Source of the DNA: Pseudomonadota bacterium
GTDB lineage: Bacteria > Pseudomonadota > Alphaproteobacteria > Rhizobiales > Hyphomicrobiaceae
DNA: 64,000 nucleotides
Direction: 5' to 3'
Assembly: GCA_018242215.1 (NCBI GenBank)
Contig: JAFECG010000019.1
Location: 483,994-547,993, forward strand
The translations under genes and the position numbers were made by a program. Numbering within the stretch: position 1 is the stretch's first letter; each line of letters opens with the position of its first letter. This document shows positions 16,795 through 25,600 of this stretch, piece by piece. The notes beneath the pieces are model-generated. The model was not told where the DNA came from. It ran no database searches and saw only the letters and a list, made by a program, of their open reading frames with translations.

Positions 16795-17796
16795 ATGGCC
16801 AAATTTGCGCAGATTTTCCGAGGCTGCTTGCGATTCCAGGTCGTCGCTTTGGCATGCGCCCTCACAACGGCACCGGTACTGGCGCAGACGAAGGACGCGC
16901 GGGCGGCGAAAGCGGGTGCTGCGGTACCCGCAGCCGCATCGGCCGATGCCGGTCTTAAATCGCGGGTCGAAGCCCTGGAAGAACAGCTCGTTGACATGCA
17001 AGTGGTGGTCGGGACGCTGGAATCGCTTGCCAAGAATGGTGGCGGAGCGGCGCCTGCCTTTGCGTCTTCCGGCGGCGGGGCCGACGCGGCGCGCATCGAT
17101 AGCCTCGAAACGCAGGTTCGGGCCTTGACCGCGCAGGTGCAGCAGCTGAGCGATCAGATCCGGAGCATGGGCGGCACGCCACGACGATCGGATATCGAGA
17201 CGGGAACGGACACGGCTTCGAATGGTGCGGGTTCACCGGATTCTCCTGCTGTCCCAGGCTTTGGTTCGACGACCGTCTCGTCGGGCAATGGTGGCAATGA
17301 CGCCATTGGCGGTCTACTGAACAATCAGGGGCAAGCCGGCGCGGGTGCCGGGTCACCTCCGGCGGCTGCGGTCGCGACGGCTGCGCTGCCGGCGGCGAAC
17401 GAGATCAGCGGCGATCCCAAGCAGGCTTACGAGACGGCCTACGGCTATCTGCTGCAGCGGGACTATGGCTCTGCGGAAACGGCCTTCACCGACTTTCTCA
17501 AGAAGTTTCCCAACGATTCACTTTCGGGAAATGCCCAATATTGGCTCGGTGAAACATACTTCGTGCGTGGCCAATACAAGGCTGCGGCCAGTGCGTTCCT
17601 GAAGGGCTATCAGACCTATTCCCAGAGCGGCAAGGCGGCCGACAGCCTGCTCAAGCTTGCGATGTCTCTAGACAGGTTGGGCCAGAAAGATGCAGCCTGT
17701 TCGTCGTTCGCGGAGCTGTCGACGAAATTTCCGACCGCTCCTCAAAGCGTGAAGGCCCGCGCCCAGAGCGAACGTCAGCGGGTCGGTTGCCAGTAG
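16795..17796 (+). CDS. cpoB: Tol-Pal cell-division coordinator CpoB (YbgF)
   Basis: CpoB/YbgF (333 residues) is the periplasmic partner that links Tol-Pal to peptidoglycan synthesis during constriction. Visible parts are a signal peptide (cleavage near PVLAQ), a short coiled coil (LKSRVEALEEQLVDMQVVVG and a second near residue 100), a long Ser/Gly/Asp linker at about 120-200, and a C-terminal TPR block with YETAYGYLLQRDYGSAETAF, FPNDSLSGNAQYWLGE and SLLKLAMSLDRLGQKDAAC. The linker is longer than in E. coli. The downstream gap to tilS is 42 bases. Confidence 0.93.
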   Translation: MAKFAQIFRGCLRFQVVALACALTTAPVLAQTKDARAAKAGAAVPAAASADAGLKSRVEALEEQLVDMQVVVGTLESLAKNGGGAAPAFASSGGGADAARIDSLETQVRALTAQVQQLSDQIRSMGGTPRRSDIETGTDTASNGAGSPDSPAVPGFGSTTVSSGNGGNDAIGGLLNNQGQAGAGAGSPPAAAVATAALPAANEISGDPKQAYETAYGYLLQRDYGSAETAFTDFLKKFPNDSLSGNAQYWLGETYFVRGQYKAAASAFLKGYQTYSQSGKAADSLLKLAMSLDRLGQKDAACSSFAELSTKFPTAPQSVKARAQSERQRVGCQ

Positions 17797-17838
17797 AGAG
17801 AACCATCGGTCCGCTTACCGGCCGATCGTTAGAGAGCC

Positions 17839-19200
17839 GTGGCCGCAGAATCTGAGTTGCCGATCACCGACGCGGAAGTAGATGCTGCTTTCGCAATGTT
17901 GGCGCGTTTCGATCGGTTGGTTCTCGCCGTCTCCGGCGGTCCGGACAGCATGGCTCTGATGGCGCTCGCGGCAGCCTGGTGCGCGCGCGCCGCGATGCCG
18001 ACAGCGAATATCTCCGTTGCGACTGTCGATCATGGACTGCGCGCGGAGTCGCGGCGCGAGGCGGAGATGGTGGCCGAAGAGGCGCGGCGCCTCCGTTTGC
18101 CGCACGCTATTCTGACCTGGAGCGGACTTAAGCCCCAAACGGGTTTGCCGATGGCGGCGCGCGAGGCGCGGTACCGTCTTCTCGAAGATCATGCGGCCGC
18201 ACTCGGAGTCGGAGCGGAGCGCGCGGCGATTGTGACGGCGCATCACCGCGACGATCAAGCCGAGACGTTCGCGATGCGGCTCGCGCGCGGCGCGGGTATC
18301 GATGGGCTTTCGGGAATGCGAAATGTGCGCCCGCTTCGCGACGGCTCCCCGATCGTCCTCGCCCGTCCGCTTCTTGCATTTCCGAAAGCGCGTCTCGTCG
18401 CGACCCTGGATGCACGCGGCATTCCTTTCCTCGAAGATCCGACGAACGGCGACCACCGCTACGAGAGGGCACGCGTGCGTTCACGGCTGAAGGATCTCGC
18501 GGCCGCGGGACTTTCGGCGCACGCGTTTGCGACCGCGGCACGCCGCCTCAACGATGCGCGCGATGCGCTCGCCTATGCAGAAGGCTTTTTTGTCGGCTCT
18601 CTTTCGCTATCGTTCGGCAATGAAGTTTTTGCCTGCTTCGATCGGCGTGCCTTTGAAAACGGGCCCGTGTTCTTGCGGCAGAAGCTTATTGCGCGGCTGA
18701 TCGGGCGCTATGGCGGCGCCAGCCCGAACGCGCAGCTTTCGGAGATCGAAGATCTGGTGGCGCGTATGCAACGCGATGGTGCATCCTCTGCAACACTCGG
18801 CGGCGCGCAGGTTTCCTGGGGCCCGCGGGCTATTCGCGTCTGGCGGGAAGCGGGCCGGCTCAAGCAAGCTCCCGTCGAGCTTTCTCCCGGGGCGACGCAC
18901 GTTTGGGATCGTCGCTTCGTTCTGCGATGGCGGGCAGAGATGGCGACGCTGTCGCCGCTGCGCGAGGTGTCGACCGTGACGGTCAAACCGCTGGGCGCAA
19001 AGGGATATGCGGCAATCCTGCCGCGATTGGCCGCCGGACGCCGCCCACCCGCGCGCGCCGCGTTCGCCCTCCCGTCGTTTTGGACAGCGGAAGACCTCGT
19101 CGCGGTTCCATCGCTGGCGCCTTTTGCCCTTGGGAATGCGCCGCCTCTCGATCCCCTGGGTTTCGAGCTTGATCCGCTGCCCCGCTCAGCGGCATTTTAA
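17839..19200 (+). CDS. tilS: tRNA(Ile)-lysidine synthase TilS
   Basis: TilS (453 residues) modifies C34 of tRNA-Ile2 to lysidine using ATP, letting it read AUA. The N-type PP-loop motif VSGGPDS is at residues 31-37, followed by TVDHGLR, TAHHRDDQAETF and the region LEDPTNGDHRYERARVR, all characteristic. The C-terminal half is weaker, as usual for the family. The GTG start follows cpoB closely. The tilS-ftsH order is common in Alphaproteobacteria. Confidence 0.94.
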   Translation: MAAESELPITDAEVDAAFAMLARFDRLVLAVSGGPDSMALMALAAAWCARAAMPTANISVATVDHGLRAESRREAEMVAEEARRLRLPHAILTWSGLKPQTGLPMAAREARYRLLEDHAAALGVGAERAAIVTAHHRDDQAETFAMRLARGAGIDGLSGMRNVRPLRDGSPIVLARPLLAFPKARLVATLDARGIPFLEDPTNGDHRYERARVRSRLKDLAAAGLSAHAFATAARRLNDARDALAYAEGFFVGSLSLSFGNEVFACFDRRAFENGPVFLRQKLIARLIGRYGGASPNAQLSEIEDLVARMQRDGASSATLGGAQVSWGPRAIRVWREAGRLKQAPVELSPGATHVWDRRFVLRWRAEMATLSPLREVSTVTVKPLGAKGYAAILPRLAAGRRPPARAAFALPSFWTAEDLVAVPSLAPFALGNAPPLDPLGFELDPLPRSAAF

Positions 19201-19246
19201 GAAATCGGGTGTATGCCCGTGCGGCAAAGCTTGGTAAATGCTCGAA

Positions 19247-19278
19247 CTTGTGCCGCGATCCGCTGGCACCTATGTTAG
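19247..19278 (+). promoter_or_regulatory. candidate RpoH (heat-shock) promoter of ftsH
   Basis: CTTG at 19247-19250 and CCTATGTTAG at 19269-19278, separated by 18 bases, match the alphaproteobacterial sigma-32 consensus CTTG-N(16-18)-CYTATNTNNG at every fixed position. Transcription would start near 19285, giving a leader of about 65 bases before the ftsH ATG. ftsH is a known heat-shock gene in many Proteobacteria. This also argues against the upstream in-frame start at 19238. Confidence 0.7.
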
Positions 19279-19351
19279 GGTCTCACTTTGGGGGCACACG
19301 TGCCGCCGCGTACGCGCCGTTTTGGTGCCGATGGCACCATCAAGGAAAAAA

Positions 19352-21301
19352 ATGAACCCGAATTATCAGAAACTTGCGATCTGGGCGGCGCTTTTCGTCC
19401 TGTTGCTGGCCCTTTACAACCTCGTCAGCAATCCGAGTACGACGCATCGGACCAACGACATTCAATATTCGGAATTCCTCGACGCCGTCGAGAAGGGTAA
19501 CGTGAAGGAAGCGGTGATCGCGGGCAACCGTATCACGGGTACGAAACACGATGCGACCGGCGACGTATCATTCTCGACGTACGCTCCGGAAGATCCCAAT
19601 CTCGTGACCCTTCTGCGTCAGAAGGGTGTGACATTCAAAGCGCGACCCGCCGAGGACGAAGTGCAGTCAATCACGAGCATTCTTCTGAGCTGGTTCCCGA
19701 TGCTGCTGCTCATCGGCGTGTGGATCTTCTTCATGCGTCAGATGCAGTCCGGCTCCGGCCGCGCCATGGGTTTTGGCAAATCGCGCGCGAAGCTCCTGAC
19801 GGAACGGCATGGCAGGGTGACGTTCGAAGATGTTGCGGGCGTCGATGAGGCGAAGGCCGATCTCGAAGAGATCGTCGAGTTCCTGCGCGACCCGCAGAAG
19901 TTCCAGCGTCTCGGTGGACGCATTCCCCGCGGTTGCTTGCTCGTTGGACCTCCCGGCACCGGTAAGACGCTGATCGCGCGCGCCGTTGCCGGTGAAGCGA
20001 ACGTGCCGTTCTTCACGATCTCGGGCTCCGACTTCGTCGAGATGTTCGTCGGCGTCGGTGCGAGCCGCGTGCGCGACATGTTCGAGCAGGCGAAGAAGAA
20101 CGCGCCGTGCATCATCTTCATTGACGAAATCGACGCCGTTGGTCGCCATCGTGGTGCGGGCCTCGGCGGCGGCAACGATGAGCGTGAGCAGACGCTCAAC
20201 CAGTTGCTCGTCGAGATGGACGGCTTCGAAGCCAACGAAGGCATCATCATCATCGCGGCGACGAACCGCCCCGACGTGCTCGATCCCGCATTGCTGCGTC
20301 CGGGCCGTTTCGACCGCCAGATCGTCGTGCCGAACCCCGACGTGCTTGGTCGCGAGAAGATCCTCCGCGTACACATGAAGAAAGTGCCGCTGGCTCCGGA
20401 TGTCGATCCGAAGGTGATCGCGCGCGGCACGCCGGGCTTCTCCGGCGCCGATCTCGCGAACCTCGTCAACGAAGCTGCTTTGCTCGCTGCGCGCCGGAAC
20501 AAGCGGCTCGTGACGCAGGCCGAGTTCGAGGACTCCAAAGACAAGGTCATGATGGGTGCCGAGCGCAAGACCATGGCCATGACGGAGGAAGAGAAGCTCG
20601 CGACGGCTTATCACGAAGCGGGCCACGCGATCGTCAATCTCGTCGTGCCGGGCAACGATCCGTTGCACAAGGTGACGATCATCCCGCGCGGCCGTGCGCT
20701 GGGCGTGACGATGAGCCTGCCGGAGCGCGATCGCCTCAGCTATTCGAAGCAGTGGTGCGAGGGCAAGATCGCCATGGCATTCGGCGGTCGCGTCGCCGAA
20801 CAGCTGATTTATGGCCGCGAACACCTCAATACTGGTGCATCGAGCGACATCAGCCAGGCGACGAGCATCGCCAAGCGGATGGTGACCGAATGGGGCATGA
20901 GCGACAAGCTTGGTCCGCTGCTCTATTCCGAGAACCAGCAGGAAGTGTTCCTGGGCCACTCGATCACGCAGCAGAAGAACATGAGCGATGAGACGGCCAA
21001 GCTCATCGACGAAGAGGTGCGCCGCATCGTGACCTCCGGCCAAACGACGGCTTGGGAAGTGCTGACGAAGCACAAGGCCGAGCTCGAGGCCATGGCGCAG
21101 GCGCTAATGGAATACGAGACGATCTCGGGCGACGAGTGCCAGGCGATCATGCGCGGCGAGAAGATCGTCCGTCCGACGGATGACGACAGCACGAAGGGTC
21201 CGGCCGGCTCGGCTGTTCCGACTGCCGGGCGCCAGCCGCCGCGTCCGCGCGGCGAGCCGCAAGGCGGCATCGATATCGGACCCGAACCTCAGCCGCAGTA
21301 A
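19352..21301 (+). CDS. ftsH: ATP-dependent zinc metalloprotease FtsH
   Basis: FtsH (649 residues) is the membrane-anchored AAA+ protease that degrades misassembled membrane proteins and short-lived regulators such as RpoH. ATG 19352 follows AAGGA by five bases and gives the standard N-terminus [22 protein letters not shown]1 is at about 8-26 and TM2 at about 110-130. Walker A GPPGTGKT starts near residue 200, Walker B is [14 protein letters not shown], and the SRH has [20 protein letters not shown]. The zinc site HEAGH is at residues 421-425. The tail is proline/glycine-rich. Confidence 0.97.
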   Translation: MNPNYQKLAIWAALFVLLLALYNLVSNPSTTHRTNDIQYSEFLDAVEKGNVKEAVIAGNRITGTKHDATGDVSFSTYAPEDPNLVTLLRQKGVTFKARPAEDEVQSITSILLSWFPMLLLIGVWIFFMRQMQSGSGRAMGFGKSRAKLLTERHGRVTFEDVAGVDEAKADLEEIVEFLRDPQKFQRLGGRIPRGCLLVGPPGTGKTLIARAVAGEANVPFFTISGSDFVEMFVGVGASRVRDMFEQAKKNAPCIIFIDEIDAVGRHRGAGLGGGNDEREQTLNQLLVEMDGFEANEGIIIIAATNRPDVLDPALLRPGRFDRQIVVPNPDVLGREKILRVHMKKVPLAPDVDPKVIARGTPGFSGADLANLVNEAALLAARRNKRLVTQAEFEDSKDKVMMGAERKTMAMTEEEKLATAYHEAGHAIVNLVVPGNDPLHKVTIIPRGRALGVTMSLPERDRLSYSKQWCEGKIAMAFGGRVAEQLIYGREHLNTGASSDISQATSIAKRMVTEWGMSDKLGPLLYSENQQEVFLGHSITQQKNMSDETAKLIDEEVRRIVTSGQTTAWEVLTKHKAELEAMAQALMEYETISGDECQAIMRGEKIVRPTDDDSTKGPAGSAVPTAGRQPPRPRGEPQGGIDIGPEPQPQ

Positions 21302-21330
21302 GCGGACGATGGTCGGCTAACAATCTTCAG

Positions 21331-21360
21331 GCGGCCGCAATAGTTTCGCGGCCGCTTTTT
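21331..21360 (+). terminator. rho-independent terminator after ftsH
   Basis: GCGGCCGC (21331-21338) and GCGGCCGC (21348-21355) form an 8-bp GC stem with a nine-base loop, followed by TTTTT. It lies 30 bases past the ftsH stop and separates ftsH from folP. Confidence 0.85.
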
Positions 21361-21383
21361 CTTGAGCCGGACCTGCATCTCAA

Positions 21384-22487
21384 ATGAAACGCTCCATCTA
21401 TCTGCAACCCACCGCGATCTTTTGGGACCGGAGCGAGCGCCGGCTCGTGGACGAGGCCGATGTTCCCGAGTGGAAGGGTTTGCCGCTCGCAGGCGGGCGC
21501 TTGTCCTTTGCTGCTCTCGACGTTCTGACGCGAGCGGTTCCGGTGACGAAGCGGCGGACTGTCGTCCTCGGCGACGCCTTCAGCGGAGACTGGGGACGGG
21601 AAGCGCTCGCCGCAGCCGATATTCTGAAAGAGCTTTCCGAGCCGCGTGCGCGCCTCGCGGGACTTTCACTCGAACGTCCGCGCATCATGGGCATCATCAA
21701 CGTGACGCCTGACAGCTTTTCCGATGGTGGCGAACTCTCTTCGACACGCGATGCCATCGACCACGGCTTGAGGCTTATCGAAGAGGGCGCCGATATGCTC
21801 GATATCGGTGGAGAGAGCACGCGGCCGCAGGCCGATTACGTTGCGATCGACGAAGAGCTTCGCCGTGTCATTCCAGTTGTCGAAGGGCTCAGGGCGAAGA
21901 CCGATGTGGTCATTTCGGTCGATACGCGGAAGGCTGAGGTCATGCGCCGAGCCACGGTGGCCGGCGCGGATATTCTGAATGACGTTTCGGCATTCACGCA
22001 CGATCCGGAGGCCCTGGAGATTGCGGCCGAATCGGGCCTTCCCGTGATCGTCATGCATGCCCTGGGCGATCCGAAGACGATGAACGACAATCCGCAGTAT
22101 GACGACGTCGTGCTGGATGTGTTTGATTATCTTGAAAGCCGGGTGCAGGCGTGCGTCGCCGCCGGTATTCCGAAAGCGAAGATTATTGCCGATCCTGGAA
22201 TCGGATTCGGAAAGCACCTGCATCACAATGTTGCTGTGATGGCGGGTCTGCCGCTTTATCACGGACTGGGCGTGCCGATCCTTCTCGGTGCGAGCCGCAA
22301 GAAAATGATCGGTCAGCTTTGCAACGTGGAGGCGGCAAAGGATCGCGTGCCGGGTTCGCTTGCCTGCGCGATCGCAGGTGTCGCTGCTGGGGTGCAGATC
22401 ATCCGTGTCCATGACGTTGCCGAGACGAAGCAGGCGGTCGAAGTCTGGCGCGCCTGCTCGGCGGGGACGGAAAAGGGACTGGACTGA
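21384..22487 (+). CDS. folP: dihydropteroate synthase FolP with N-terminal extension
   Basis: FolP (367 residues) joins p-aminobenzoate to dihydropterin pyrophosphate in folate synthesis and is the sulfonamide target. Signatures are IMGIINVTPDSFSDGGE (about residues 94-110), DIGGESTRPQ, ISVDTRKAEVM, ILNDVSAF, IVMHALGDPKTM, IADPGIGFGKHLHHN and ILLGASRKKMIG. About 90 residues precede the TIM barrel, making it longer than the roughly 280 residues of E. coli FolP; I do not recognise that extension. The ATG follows the ftsH terminator by 23 bases. Confidence 0.95.
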   Translation: MKRSIYLQPTAIFWDRSERRLVDEADVPEWKGLPLAGGRLSFAALDVLTRAVPVTKRRTVVLGDAFSGDWGREALAAADILKELSEPRARLAGLSLERPRIMGIINVTPDSFSDGGELSSTRDAIDHGLRLIEEGADMLDIGGESTRPQADYVAIDEELRRVIPVVEGLRAKTDVVISVDTRKAEVMRRATVAGADILNDVSAFTHDPEALEIAAESGLPVIVMHALGDPKTMNDNPQYDDVVLDVFDYLESRVQACVAAGIPKAKIIADPGIGFGKHLHHNVAVMAGLPLYHGLGVPILLGASRKKMIGQLCNVEAAKDRVPGSLACAIAGVAAGVQIIRVHDVAETKQAVEVWRACSAGTEKGLD

Positions 22488-22613
22488 ACGGCACGATGGC
22501 CGATCCTATCCTCTCATTATTCGGGAAGGTCCTTGCTGGAAATGCGTACTGCTGCCGTCGTTTAGAATGTCTTACTTCATGGCGGCCAGCGACGCTGAGA
22601 GAGGGCAGGGGCG

Positions 22614-23207
22614 ATGAAATTATACGATCTCGATGTTTCCGGAAATTGCTACAAGGTCCGGCTGCTTTGCTCACTGCTCAGCGTACCGGTCGATCTCGTT
22701 CCGGTCGACTTTATGGGCGGGGCGCATAAGCGCAGCCCGGTGATCGATCTCAATGCCTTTGGTCAGGTGCCTGTCCTTGAGGACGGCGGTCTGATCCTCC
22801 GAGATAGCCAGGCGATCCTGGTGTACGTCGCTCGTAAGTGGGGTGCCGAGACTTGGCTTCCCACCGACGCCGAGTCGATGGCGCAGATCATGCAGTGGCT
22901 CATGGTAGCTGAGAACGAAATCCCACGCGGGCCTGGCGATGCGCGCCTGCACGACAAGTTCAAAATGCAACTTGATATTGCTGTGGCGCGCGAGAAGGCG
23001 GCGCGCATTCTGGCGCTCATGAATGCGCATCTGGAACAGCGTCAATGGCTAGTGCTCGACCGGCCGACGATCGCCGATATTGCGTGCATGCCGTATGTCG
23101 CTCTTGGATGGGAAGGCGGCGTGCCGCTCGATCCGTATCCGGCCGTGGCCGCTTGGGTCGGGCGCATCAAGGCGCTTCCACGTTTCATTCCAATGCCGGG
23201 TCTTTAA
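22614..23207 (+). CDS. glutathione S-transferase family protein
   Basis: A 197-residue cytoplasmic protein. The thioredoxin-fold N-terminal domain has the first strand MKLYDLDVSGNCYKVRLL, the cis-proline segment FGQVPVLEDGG and LRDSQAILVYVARKWG, in which the Asp-Ser pair binds the glutathione gamma-glutamate. The all-helical C-terminal domain includes VLDRPTIADIACMPYVAL. The Ser/Cys near residues 9-12 is a candidate catalytic residue. Substrate and role are not predictable from sequence. It is followed after 11 bases by a PNPOx-like gene, probably co-transcribed. Confidence 0.88.
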   Translation: MKLYDLDVSGNCYKVRLLCSLLSVPVDLVPVDFMGGAHKRSPVIDLNAFGQVPVLEDGGLILRDSQAILVYVARKWGAETWLPTDAESMAQIMQWLMVAENEIPRGPGDARLHDKFKMQLDIAVAREKAARILALMNAHLEQRQWLVLDRPTIADIACMPYVALGWEGGVPLDPYPAVAAWVGRIKALPRFIPMPGL

Positions 23208-23218
23208 ATGAGGATGAC

Positions 23219-23842
23219 ATGGCTCATGTCGCTTCCGACGTTGCGTTTACGGCATCGGTAAAGGCCGAGCAGGCGCGGCGTGGCTCACGACTGCAGTACG
23301 AGCGCATGGAGCAACTCCATGGCTGGCGGACGACAATCACCCCGGACCTCGCGGCGACAATAGCGGAGGTCCGCTCGTTTTATTTCGCGACCGCCAGCGC
23401 GAATGGCCAGCCCTACATCCAGCACCGAGGCGGTCCGGAGGGATTTCTGAAAATCCTCGACGAGCGGACGCTGGCATTCGCCGATTTTGGCGGCAACAAG
23501 CAATACATCACCATCGGCAATCTTGCGGAAAATCCGAAGGCGTACATCTTCATCATGGATTACGTGCACCAGCGCCGCACAAAGCTCTGGGGCACGGCGA
23601 AAGTGATCGAAGATGACGAAGCGCTTCTGTCGAAGCTCAGCGATCCGGGTTATAGGGGGCATCCTGAGCGCGTCATCGTATTTACACTCGAAGCGTGGGA
23701 TCGCAACTGTCCGCAGCATATTCCGCGCATGTTGCCGTTCGAGGAGGTAAAGGACGCCATTGCCCGGCTCCAGGCTCGCATCGTCGAACTCGAAGCGGAG
23801 AATGCCCGTTTGCGGAATGGAGAGGGAGTGGAACCCAACTGA
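23219..23842 (+). CDS. pyridoxamine 5'-phosphate oxidase-like FMN-binding protein
   Basis: The protein has 207 residues from ATG 23219, chosen over the open frame to 23045 because GAGG precedes it and the longer form would overlap the GST gene deeply. It shows the split-barrel features RSFYFATASANGQPYIQHRG, LAFADFGGNKQYITIGNL and a beta strand AYIFIMDYVHQRRTKLWGTA, as in flavin-binding PNPOx-related proteins. The C-terminus ends in a short coiled coil (IARLQARIVELEAENARLR). The specific reaction is unknown. Its stop abuts the next, convergent gene. Confidence 0.85.
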   Translation: MAHVASDVAFTASVKAEQARRGSRLQYERMEQLHGWRTTITPDLAATIAEVRSFYFATASANGQPYIQHRGGPEGFLKILDERTLAFADFGGNKQYITIGNLAENPKAYIFIMDYVHQRRTKLWGTAKVIEDDEALLSKLSDPGYRGHPERVIVFTLEAWDRNCPQHIPRMLPFEEVKDAIARLQARIVELEAENARLRNGEGVEPN

Positions 23843-24310
23843 TCAGCTTGCCGCGGCTTTGCGGTCGGCGAGGCGGCGCTCGACCCCTGCGACGATCGCT
23901 TTGCGGATTTCGTCCGTCCGCTTGAGTGCGGCATCGACGGGAACGTGCTGCGCTTCGGCGAAGGCACGAAGATGGTCGGCGGATTTGATGTCCTTGAGCC
24001 GGCTCATCAGTCCATCGCGGCCGTGCTTGGCAAGCGTCACGAGGGCCGAGAAGAGATAGGGATTGAAATTCTCTGCCCGTTCGTGGCGCTCCAGTCCGTT
24101 ACTGACGCTTTCGGCGGCAGGGAGAGGCGCCGGTTCGATCGACGGAATGTCGACTGGAGTTTCCCAGACGAGCATACGGTTGACGGCTTTCGTCAGTGCT
24201 GCAGCGAGCTTTTCGGTCGACTCGGAATCGAGCGACGTTTCGCGCCGGATATGGGCGCGAAAGAAGGCGAGCATGTCATCGCCGGGCCAGAGCTGTTTGC
24301 CTTTGCTCAT
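23843..24310 (-). CDS. hypothetical partner of the orphan ParA
   Basis: The protein has 155 residues from an ATG at 24308-24310; the longer frame upstream is only an antisense-like extension through parA. It is mostly alpha-helical and charged, beginning MSKGKQLWPGDDMLAFFRAH and ending in RKAIVAGVERRLADRKAAAS. I do not recognise a family. It follows the ParA gene by 26 bases on the same strand, so the pair is likely an operon, and it could be the adaptor or cargo-linked partner of that ATPase. The stop touches the end of the convergent PNPOx-like gene with no gap. Confidence 0.72.
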   Translation of the reverse strand: MSKGKQLWPGDDMLAFFRAHIRRETSLDSESTEKLAAALTKAVNRMLVWETPVDIPSIEPAPLPAAESVSNGLERHERAENFNPYLFSALVTLAKHGRDGLMSRLKDIKSADHLRAFAEAQHVPVDAALKRTDEIRKAIVAGVERRLADRKAAAS

Positions 24311-24336
24311 GATCGACGTCTTCTCGCCCTCAACCG

Positions 24337-25245
24337 TTAAGAAACAGCGACTTTTGCTTTCTTCTTTGCCGCGACCGCATCGACGAGGCGCGAGATCTCC
24401 TGATGGAGCTCTTTCACATCGCCGGCCGCATCTGAATATTTGGCGTCGATCGGGCGAAGCTTGCCCAAATAGTCGAAGGCGTTGGCGATGCCGTTGCGCT
24501 GCGGCAGGAAGGTCTCGAGCACGGGATGCACGAGGCTGATTTCCTCGATCATCATATAGTCGCGATCGTCGTTGCGCACGTAATTCGCGAGGCATACGTA
24601 GCGACGGTCCTCCGGCGGCATTTCGGCGAGATCGTCGAGGCTGCGCATGTCCTCGATCAGCATTGCAACGCGGTCGACGGCAAGCTGCGAGACGTAGTCT
24701 GGCCGGAAGGGCACGATGACTTTGTCGGCGGTCTTCAGCGCGGCGAGTGCCGCGAACGACAGGCCCGGCGCACAATCAAGGATGACAACATCATAATCGC
24801 CCTCGAAACGACGGATGAGGCTTTCCATGCGGCCGCGGACGCGGTTCGCCACGACCTCGGGCACGTTGCTCTGGTTCGCCTGCTTCAGGTAAAGCTCGCC
24901 CTGGATGTCTTCGAGCAAGAGAGATCCCGGAACCAGAGAAATCGGCGCCGGCTTGCCGTTGGCGGCCGCCACATCGCCGACGTTCTTCGCCACATAGTCA
25001 CGCGCATTCGCCGGAATGCCGTCGAAGAGATCGTAAAAATAGTCGGCAATCGTCCGGCCAGCCTTTCGCGCCTCATTCCAGCCCTGGCCGCCCATCAAAA
25101 TCAGCGAGGCGTTGCATTGAGAGTCGAGGTCGATCAGCAGGACGCGCTTTCCCCCGAAAACGCTTAGGCCATGTGCCAGCATCACCGCGACTGTGGATTT
25201 GCCGACGCCGCCCTTGCGGTTCGCGACCGCCAGAAAGACTGCCAT
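24337..25245 (-). CDS. orphan ParA/MinD-family ATPase
   Basis: This 302-residue protein has the deviant Walker A motif RKGGVGKST (Lys11 and Lys16), the switch LLIDLDSQCNASL, and the Walker B region VVILDCAPGLSFAALAAL. These ATPases position chromosomes, plasmids, chemoreceptor arrays or other cargo by cycling on the nucleoid. No ParB, parS array, replication gene or plasmid feature is nearby, so this is an orphan ParA. It is paired with the downstream 155-residue protein. It may be related to partition-like ATPases that place cytoplasmic cargoes, but the cargo is unknown. Confidence 0.88.
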   Translation of the reverse strand: MAVFLAVANRKGGVGKSTVAVMLAHGLSVFGGKRVLLIDLDSQCNASLILMGGQGWNEARKAGRTIADYFYDLFDGIPANARDYVAKNVGDVAAANGKPAPISLVPGSLLLEDIQGELYLKQANQSNVPEVVANRVRGRMESLIRRFEGDYDVVILDCAPGLSFAALAALKTADKVIVPFRPDYVSQLAVDRVAMLIEDMRSLDDLAEMPPEDRRYVCLANYVRNDDRDYMMIEEISLVHPVLETFLPQRNGIANAFDYLGKLRPIDAKYSDAAGDVKELHQEISRLVDAVAAKKKAKVAVS

Positions 25246-25600
25246 AATTCAGTTACCTCTCCGATCGCGCACGCCAATTCGAAGTCCCTCGTCGGCGCGC
25301 GATACATCCTTAGCCGAGCTATGGGCCGATTCCATGTCTCGTTGCCACCCTGCGCCGCGAAGCCCGCCGTCTGAGACTTTATTAGCGCTGTTTGCAACCC
25401 TCAGTGGAATTCCGTGCAAAAATCCAGTTCATTCAACCAACGGGATGGAATGCTAACGCGTGCTCGGGCATCTATGATGACACGGGACGAGGGGCACGCG
25501 CGTTGGCTCGCGATGATCGAGCGTGGTGCGGCGATTTCCGGATTGATGAGTGTGGCCAGTGGCGTCGACTTCGGATTTCCGGTCGGGACGGGAGGATAGC
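25246..25600. other. intergenic region parA-glmM with a possible 49-codon ORF
   Basis: These 355 bases separate divergent parA and glmM. A frame from ATG 25450 to TAG 25597-25599 encodes 49 residues (MLTRARASMMTRDEGHARWL at its start) and stops one base before the glmM ATG, with the glmM GGAGG inside it. Such an arrangement could couple translation. Codon use is coding-like in the middle, but there is no recognised family and no clear Shine-Dalgarno, so I leave it as a candidate only. Confidence 0.35.
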
